In this document: positions 59,377 through 64,000 of the stretch, in pieces
How the letters are laid out: the number at the start of each line of letters is the position of its first letter
Position numbering within the stretch: position 1 is the first letter of the stretch
DNA from: an uncultured Lachnospira sp.
GTDB taxonomy: Bacteria; Bacillota; Clostridia; Lachnospirales; Lachnospiraceae
DNA: 64,000 nucleotides
NCBI GenBank assembly: GCA_944381165.1
Contig: CALWKC010000004.1
Coordinates: 42,776-106,775, forward strand
Direction of reading: 5' to 3'
The notes under the pieces: model-generated
The model's database searches: none
The model's input: the letters and a program-made list of their open reading frames with translations, nothing else
What the model was told of the DNA's origin: nothing
Made by a program: the position numbers and the translations under genes

Positions 59377-60522
59377 TTAGCGATTCAGTATTTCTCTCAT
59401 CGCTTTTAATAAAATTTCATTTTCTTCTCTGCGCCTGACCGCAGCGCGAAAACTATTCTTCGGCATATTTCTGTAATCCGCACAGCTTCGTATTAATATT
59501 TTTTTCTTCAGAAGCTCATCATACAGCTTTACATTGCTCCCTTTTTCAGTCCTGAAAGCTACAAAATCAGCAAAGCCCGCATAGACCCTCATTCCAAGCC
59601 TGCCAAGACCCTCTTCGAGAAACCTTCTCTCGTCTTGCACATAATTTACCGTCCTCTGCTCATAATCAGCGTCTCCAAGCGCAGCAAGCCCTGTTCTCTG
59701 CGCCACTGTGGACACGCTCCACTCAGGCATCTGAAACCGCATTCTGTCAAGCAAGTCAGTATTCAACGTCATTGCATACCCAAGCCTTATACCCGCCATT
59801 GCAAAAAATTTTGTGAACGCGTTTATTACGATAAGATTGTCATATAAATCCAAAAGCCTCCTGCTGCTATACTCCTCGTACCTGCCGGTAAACCTAAGAA
59901 AGCATTCGTCAACCACGACCACGGCTCCAAGACGGCTGCATACCGACGCAATCTTTTCCGTAAGCTCAGGCGAAATCAGACTGCCGACAGGATTATTGGG
60001 ACTGCACAAAAACACCATAAGCCTTCCGGACCGCGCATCCCCGCCAAAACCGCAGGTTTTACAGCCGCCCGCAATATCTTCTATCCGGCGGCAAATTCCG
60101 TCATCGTACGCAAAATCCTTTTTTTCGTCCAGCTCATAAAATGCCGTTCTCGCGCCGCACACCTTCGCCGCGCGCTCATAGCCCGAAAACGTAGGCGCAG
60201 CCATGATACAGATGTCGGGTTTTACCGCGCGTACCGCCGCCATTATAAGTTCAGACGCGCCGTTTCCGAATAAAATTCTCTCTCTGCTCACATTTTCGCG
60301 CTCCGACACAGCCTGTGCCAGACGCAGGCAGTTAATATCGGGATAACGGGAATCCTCCTCCACTCCCGAAACCAAGGCCTCTCTTGCCTTTTTTGGCATC
60401 CCCAGAGGATTAATATTAACCGAAAAGTCAAGCTCGACATCATTATTATAAATATCCCCGCCGTGTGTGAAGCATGAAACCGTCGGACAGATTTTTTCAT
60501 CCGAATGTAAAAAGCCGCGCAT
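59377..60522 (-). CDS. cobD: Threonine-phosphate decarboxylase CobD
   Basis: 381 aa. PLP fold-type I, histidinol-phosphate aminotransferase relative: DFSVNINPLGMPKKAREALV, LFGNGASELIMAAVRAVKPD, CSPNNPVGSLISPELTEKI, VVVDECFLRFTG, and PLP lysine in VINAFTKFFAMAGIRLGYAM. In the cobalamin context it should be L-threonine-O-3-phosphate decarboxylase, which gives aminopropanol phosphate for CbiB. HisC activity is less likely, since no his genes are near. RBS is in the cbiB end. Confidence 0.9.
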   Translation of the reverse strand: MRGFLHSDEKICPTVSCFTHGGDIYNNDVELDFSVNINPLGMPKKAREALVSGVEEDSRYPDINCLRLAQAVSERENVSRERILFGNGASELIMAAVRAVKPDICIMAAPTFSGYERAAKVCGARTAFYELDEKKDFAYDDGICRRIEDIAGGCKTCGFGGDARSGRLMVFLCSPNNPVGSLISPELTEKIASVCSRLGAVVVVDECFLRFTGRYEEYSSRRLLDLYDNLIVINAFTKFFAMAGIRLGYAMTLNTDLLDRMRFQMPEWSVSTVAQRTGLAALGDADYEQRTVNYVQDERRFLEEGLGRLGMRVYAGFADFVAFRTEKGSNVKLYDELLKKKILIRSCADYRNMPKNSFRAAVRRREENEILLKAMREILNR

Positions 60523-60526
60523 TTCC

Positions 60527-61522
60527 TCACCTCCAAAGCGCCAATACAGCTCTTAATATCACCGCCAGCGCCGCCATTAAGAACGAAGCTATATACAAAA
60601 GAACATTCGCTCTCACTATATCTTCAGGCTCAACGGGTCTTTGCGCATCGCCTATAAACGGCTTTTTTACAAGCTTTCCGAAATAATAGCTGTCGCCTGC
60701 AAGCTCAATTCCAAGCGCCCCCGCGCACACAGACTCGGTCTGCGCCGAATTGGGGCTTGCGTGCTTTCTTCTGTCGCGCCTGTATATTTTAAGGGCATTT
60801 TTCATATTGTAACGGCTGCTTCCTCCAAATATTCCGGCTGCTCCCGACGCAATAATCATAAGCACGGCGGCTATTCTTGACGGAATAAAATTGACGGCAT
60901 CGTCAAGTCTTGCCGCCGCCCTTCCGAAATATATATACCTGTCATTTTTATAGCCAAGCATTGAATCCATTGTATTTATCGCCTTATACACAAAACCCCC
61001 GACCGCGCCGAAAAGCATTATATAAAAGAGCGGCGCAACAACACCGTCAGACGTGTTTTCCGCAACCGTCTCGACAGCCGCCTTCGCTACGCCTGTGCAG
61101 TCAAGCCTGTCGGTGTCTCTGCCGACTATCATCGACACCGCGCGTCTGGCGCCGTCAATATCCGAATTTTTCAGTTCCCTGTAAACCTTCATGCTCTCGT
61201 CCTTCAGAGCCTTCACCGCTATGAGCTGATAGCACATAACTCCCTCCGCCAAAGCCCCGGCGCAGGGGTGAATTTTCCAAAACAAAAAAACAATAAGGCC
61301 TGACACTGCCGCTGTGACAGCTATAACCGAGACGGAAAGAAGCAGTCCCTTATAAAATTTTTTCCTGTCGCTGTCCTCCTGCCTGTATAAATGATTTTCA
61401 AGCGTTTGGATAAATTTCCCTATAAGTCTCACCGGATGCCAGAGCCAGTGCGGGTCGCCAAACAGCAAATCAAGAGCCCAGCCCAGTATAATCGGTACAG
61501 TAAAAATAACGAGTCTTAGCAT
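60527..61522 (-). CDS. cbiB: Adenosylcobinamide-phosphate synthase CbiB
   Basis: 331 aa from ATG 61522 (GGGAGG seven bases upstream). Integral membrane protein: WALDLLFGDPHWLWHPVRLI at the N-terminus, VAETVAENTSDGVVAPLFYI, AVGGFVYKAINTMDSMLGYK then NDRYIYFGRAAARLDDAVNFIPSR and HASPNSAQTESVCAGALGIEL. Joins aminopropanol phosphate to cobyric acid. The start overlaps the end of cobC by 53 bases in another frame. Confidence 0.95.
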   Translation of the reverse strand: MLRLVIFTVPIILGWALDLLFGDPHWLWHPVRLIGKFIQTLENHLYRQEDSDRKKFYKGLLLSVSVIAVTAAVSGLIVFLFWKIHPCAGALAEGVMCYQLIAVKALKDESMKVYRELKNSDIDGARRAVSMIVGRDTDRLDCTGVAKAAVETVAENTSDGVVAPLFYIMLFGAVGGFVYKAINTMDSMLGYKNDRYIYFGRAAARLDDAVNFIPSRIAAVLMIIASGAAGIFGGSSRYNMKNALKIYRRDRRKHASPNSAQTESVCAGALGIELAGDSYYFGKLVKKPFIGDAQRPVEPEDIVRANVLLYIASFLMAALAVILRAVLALWR

Positions 61523-62102
61523 CCTTTGGCCTCCCTGCTGCTTTATTATCAAATATTTTTCCCATTTTAAAATCACATATGTAACCGCTGCCGTTTTCGC
61601 ATGAATAGTCGAAATATCCGCCTTTGCAGGCATATGACATCACAGACATGACAGTTCCGCCGTGGGCTATCACTGCAAGCGTTTTATTTTCGTCATAGCA
61701 GCTTTTTAACACATCAAAAAGGCCCTCCGTGCATCTGTCTTTAAAGGCTTCCGGGAGCTCGCCGCCGGGAAATCTCATATTTCCGCCGCTCTCAACCCAT
61801 TCACGGTAAAGAGGATTGTCTGACAGCTCACGGAAATTTTTGCCCTCAAAAATCCCGAAATCACACTCTCTGAGACGCGGCTCTGTATAGACATCAGCTC
61901 CGGGATAAATAATATTCGCCGTCTCAATGCACCTTAACATCGGGCTGGCAACAACCTTATCGGCATACGGATAAATATTTTTTCTTACCGCATCCTCAAG
62001 TCTTTGTATTCCCACGCCGCACAGAGGCTCATCTGTTCTTCCGATATATCGTTTTTCCATATTTCCGGCAGTACATCCGTGCCGTATAAGTATCACTCTC
62101 AT
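61470..62102 (-). CDS. cobC: Alpha-ribazole phosphatase-like histidine phosphatase
   Basis: 210 aa. Histidine phosphatase: RHG motif VILIRHGCTAGNMEKRYIGR (His8), VVASPMLRCIETANIIYP, LRECDFGIFEGKNFRELSD, and second His in TLAVIAHGGTVMSVMSY. In a cob operon such proteins are CobC, removing phosphate from alpha-ribazole-5'-P. Other PGAM-like roles cannot be ruled out by sequence. Confidence 0.88.
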   Translation of the reverse strand: MRVILIRHGCTAGNMEKRYIGRTDEPLCGVGIQRLEDAVRKNIYPYADKVVASPMLRCIETANIIYPGADVYTEPRLRECDFGIFEGKNFRELSDNPLYREWVESGGNMRFPGGELPEAFKDRCTEGLFDVLKSCYDENKTLAVIAHGGTVMSVMSYACKGGYFDYSCENGSGYICDFKMGKIFDNKAAGRPKDAKTRYFYCTDYTGLGS

Positions 62103-62127
62103 AAACGCCCGCTGTTATCCTTTATTT

Positions 62128-62553
62128 TCATTTTATCTTCATTCCTATTCCGCCTGTAATGCGCTCCATATGCTCTGACAGCCCGGCGGCCTCACACAGC
62201 AGCCTTCCGACGCTCTCCCTGTAATCCCGCTCATTTTTGTCGGCAGGAATTATTCCGCTTCCGACCTCGTCGCATATAATAATCACATCGGGATTTACCC
62301 CGCAGAGCCAGCTCACAAATCCGCCAAGCTCTCTTCCTGCTTCCAGCTCGCGCCTCACAAATATATGAAAATGATTAATTATATCCGCTTCCTTCATATC
62401 GTCCCGGCAGCAGTTCTCTCCCTGCACAACAGCCGGCTCGCTCTCTTTGACGCATTCGATGTCCTGTCTGCACCCGGAAGTTCTTTCTTTTTTATATTTT
62501 TTGAGCACATACTCAAGTTTTCCCTGCCATGCTCCTCCGACATATAATTCCAT
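62128..62553 (-). CDS. cobU: Short CobU-like adenosylcobinamide kinase/guanylyltransferase
   Basis: 141 aa from ATG 62553 with GGAG 9 nt upstream. P-loop-like ELYVGGAWQGKLEYVLKKYK at the start; then VDPD-type IIICDEVGSGIIPADKNERDYRESVGRLLCEAAGLSEHMERITGGI, the CobU C-terminus. Bacterial CobU usually has about 180 aa and Ser/Thr after the P-loop Lys; here the residue is Leu and the middle part is shortened. Assigned from the C-terminal motif and operon. Nucleotide binding may differ. Confidence 0.8.
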   Translation of the reverse strand: MELYVGGAWQGKLEYVLKKYKKERTSGCRQDIECVKESEPAVVQGENCCRDDMKEADIINHFHIFVRRELEAGRELGGFVSWLCGVNPDVIIICDEVGSGIIPADKNERDYRESVGRLLCEAAGLSEHMERITGGIGMKIK

Positions 62554-62650
62554 CTTTTCCGTCTCCGTTCTGCCCTTATTCAATAGTTAAGCTCTGTCCC
62601 GTCACAAGCCTTGTAACCTCTCAACAGGCGTTTTGTATCTAAATGACCTT

Positions 62651-63418
62651 TCACAGGCACATAACCGCGAGCACTATTATCTGGCACAGCTCGCTCACGC
62701 ACAAAAACCAGCCCGCAAGGTCTCCCGTGACTCCCCCGAAGGATTTGTATGACCACAGCCTGTAATAAATAAACACCGCAAGCTGAACAAAAACCAGCAC
62801 TGCTCCCGCAGCAGGCTTCACAGCAGCCATTCCCGCCATGCACACCGCAAAATGGAAACAGAGCATTACATTTACGGTCCTTTTGTCAGCCCCCGAAGCC
62901 GCAAGACGAAGCATACCGTCGCTTTTAGCCGCCTTGAAATTGACTGCCGCCGCTGCACTCGCAATTCTTGACAAATAAAATACAAAGCCTGTCAAAATTA
63001 TATATTTTAAATTCTTAGTCTCATATATCTGCGCTAATGCCGCTGCCTCAAACATGATATATACAAGCAGCATTATAACCGCAAAAGCCCCTATATGGGA
63101 ATCCTTAAGAATTTCCAGTTTTTTTTGTCTGTCGCCGTATGAGTGAACGGCGTCCATTGTGTCCATATAACCGTCTGTGTGAATGCCGCCCGTTATAAGG
63201 AGCAGTATTCCAATCTCCGCGCACACAGCGGTTATTGTACCTGTGCCCAGCCTGTCCGCAAGTAACAGCCATCCGGAGGCAAGCGCCCCTATCACCGCAC
63301 CAACCAGAGGAAAAAATCCGAATATATATTTCATATCCTTTTCCTCAAGCCTGACATGCGGCATCGGAATTCTTGAATACATTGAAAACGCAAGAACAAA
63401 TGATTTTAAAGCTGTCAT
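62651..63418 (-). CDS. cobS: Cobalamin 5'-phosphate synthase CobS
   Basis: 255 aa from ATG 63418 (GGGGAG four bases upstream). Polytopic membrane protein: FSMYSRIPMPHVRLEEKDMK at the start, acidic motif GGIHTDGYMDTMDAVHSYGD, ILKDSHIGAFAVIMLLVYI, and SYKSFGGVTGDLAGWFLCVS. Joins activated GDP-cobinamide and alpha-ribazole phosphate. First gene of the operon. No B12 riboswitch is seen upstream. cobT is absent from the window. Confidence 0.95.
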   Translation of the reverse strand: MTALKSFVLAFSMYSRIPMPHVRLEEKDMKYIFGFFPLVGAVIGALASGWLLLADRLGTGTITAVCAEIGILLLITGGIHTDGYMDTMDAVHSYGDRQKKLEILKDSHIGAFAVIMLLVYIMFEAAALAQIYETKNLKYIILTGFVFYLSRIASAAAAVNFKAAKSDGMLRLAASGADKRTVNVMLCFHFAVCMAGMAAVKPAAGAVLVFVQLAVFIYYRLWSYKSFGGVTGDLAGWFLCVSELCQIIVLAVMCL

Positions 63419-63489
63419 AATTCTCCCCATTTCTTCGCTGCCTTTTGCTCCTTACCGGTTTGCATCGACAGCCCGGACGCAAACTTGTC
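63416..63489 (-). repeat. 74-nt leader repeat, copy 2 (before cobS)
   Basis: Ungapped match to the fliE leader (23085-23158). Here the stem is GTTTGC/GCAAAC. Both copies end at the start codon and include the ribosome-binding site. See finding on shared leaders. Confidence 0.75.
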
Positions 63490-63538
63490 GAATTTTATTT
63501 TACATTACCGCAGCAAATAATTCCACCCAAAATTATGG

Positions 63539-63565
63539 TTGACATACATTAAATCATATTATAAT
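63539..63565 (+). promoter_or_regulatory. Candidate promoter of the padR-like gene
   Basis: Plus strand TTGACA (63539-63544), 15-nt spacer, TATAAT (63560-63565). Both hexamers are perfect but the spacer is short; a second TATAAT (63565-63570) gives 20 nt. The stretch 63490-63606 is very A/T-rich and probably also holds the cobS promoter on the other strand, which I cannot place. Confidence 0.45.
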
Positions 63566-63606
63566 ATAATCATAACAATACTATATATCATATAATATTA
63601 TTCACA

Positions 63607-63706
63607 AGCTATTTGCTCCTGAGCGAAAGCAAATAGCACTGATGGCGGATGAGAAAACGCCTGCGCGGATTTCTCATCGCCCCTTCGCGACAAATCGCTC
63701 AGAAAT
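63607..63706 (+). repeat. 100-bp palindromic repeat R1, copy B (before padR gene)
   Basis: Inverted copy of 57672-57771 with about eight differences. Ends four bases before the GGAG that serves as ribosome-binding site of the PadR-like gene, so it forms most of that gene's leader. No direct repeat flanks it. Confidence 0.88.
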
Positions 63707-63716
63707 GGAGATTAAT

Positions 63717-64000
63717 ATGGTTTTTCAAATTGGCTCCGCGCTGCTGGATGCATGCGTACTGTCCGCACTCGAATATGAGGATTTATACGGATATGCGCTG
63801 ACGCAGCGTGTAAAGGAGGTTGTCGATATTTCCGAATCAACTCTTTATCCCGTTCTGCGGAGGCTGCTGAGAGAAAATTATCTGATCACATATGACCAGC
63901 CCTTTAACGGAAGAAACCGCCGCTATTACAAGCTGACGGAAATCGGAAACAGACAGCTTATGTTCTACAGAAACGAGTGGATTATATATAAATCCAAAAT
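63717..64000 (+). CDS. PadR family transcriptional regulator, partial
   Basis: First 94 codons; the gene runs past the right edge. ATG with GGAG six bases upstream. Winged-helix pattern: VLSALEYEDLYGYALTQRVK, then ISESTLYPVLRRLLRENYLI and NGRNRRYYKLTEIGNRQL, the PadR DNA-binding domain. The only plus-strand gene in the window, divergent from the cobalamin operon. Such regulators often control an adjacent membrane or transporter gene that would lie to the right. Confidence 0.9.
   Translation, partial: MVFQIGSALLDACVLSALEYEDLYGYALTQRVKEVVDISESTLYPVLRRLLRENYLITYDQPFNGRNRRYYKLTEIGNRQLMFYRNEWIIYKSK

Noticed and set aside
63490-63716. Cobalamin riboswitch upstream of cobS
   Set aside because: No B12 box (GCCACTG-type) on the minus strand; the region is A/T-rich and holds repeat R1.

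Overview
This 64-kb window is chromosomal DNA from a motile, Gram-positive, low-to-moderate G+C anaerobe of the Clostridia, most likely a Lachnospiraceae (Roseburia / Agathobacter / Butyrivibrio type). The evidence is the clostridial flagellar gene order (fliY instead of fliN, flbD-motA-motB before fliL, codY directly upstream of flgB), a sporulation-type sigma factor, RNase J, the ireB-ruvX-DUF1292 block, and late cobalamin genes. I recognise 64 genes; 63 lie on the minus strand and only the padR-type gene at the right edge is on the plus strand, so almost everything here reads right to left. LAYOUT, in the direction of transcription (right to left). (1) 63717-64000 (+): start of a PadR-like regulator, divergent from (2) 63418-57132: cobS-cobU-cobC-cbiB-cobD-cobQ-cobO, the late and nucleotide-loop part of adenosylcobalamin synthesis, with a palindromic repeat inserted at the cobQ/cobO junction. 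(3) 56964-52410: leuB-ilvD-ilvB (branched-chain amino acids). (4) 52219-49971: serC-serA (serine), ending in a terminator, followed by a membrane chemoreceptor and a DUF1015 gene. (5) 46709-40974: an esterase, a branching-enzyme-like protein that has lost its catalytic residues and gained a coiled-coil tail, an MscS channel, a VTC-type polyphosphate polymerase and an overlapping DUF4956 membrane protein. (6) 40703-30318: ireB-ruvX-DUF1292-RNase J-ylbF-short MltG-like protein-trmR-trhP-sigK-aminopeptidase P-unknown membrane protein-pilT. (7) 30161-24362: comM-dprA-topA-codY. (8) 24130-1: a 24-kb fla/che operon, flgB-flgC-fliE-fliF-fliG-fliH-fliI-fliJ-motE-fliK-flgD-TIGR02530-flgE-[structured RNA]-flbD-motA-motB-fliL-fliM-fliY-cheY-fliO-fliP-fliQ-fliR-flhB-flhA-flhF-flhG, running off the left edge. 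HOW IT WORKS TOGETHER. The flagellar block encodes nearly all of the basal body, export gate, rotor switch, stator, hook and placement GTPase; filament, sigma-D and most che genes must lie elsewhere or beyond the left edge. CodY, the GTP/branched-chain amino acid sensor, sits between DNA-processing genes and this operon, while likely target pathways (ilv/leu, ser) lie in the same window. The RNase J / YlbF / TrmR / TrhP group links RNA decay and tRNA wobble modification. The most interesting points are the catalytically degenerate GH13 protein next to MscS, an exact 19-bp duplication around a repeat inserted between cobQ and cobO, a 74-nt leader shared by the unrelated genes fliE and cobS, an inverted repeat enclosing a candidate promoter upstream of the esterase, a structured RNA or terminator inside the flagellar operon, and an orphan PilT ATPase with an altered His box. 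No IS element, CRISPR array, rRNA or tRNA gene was seen.
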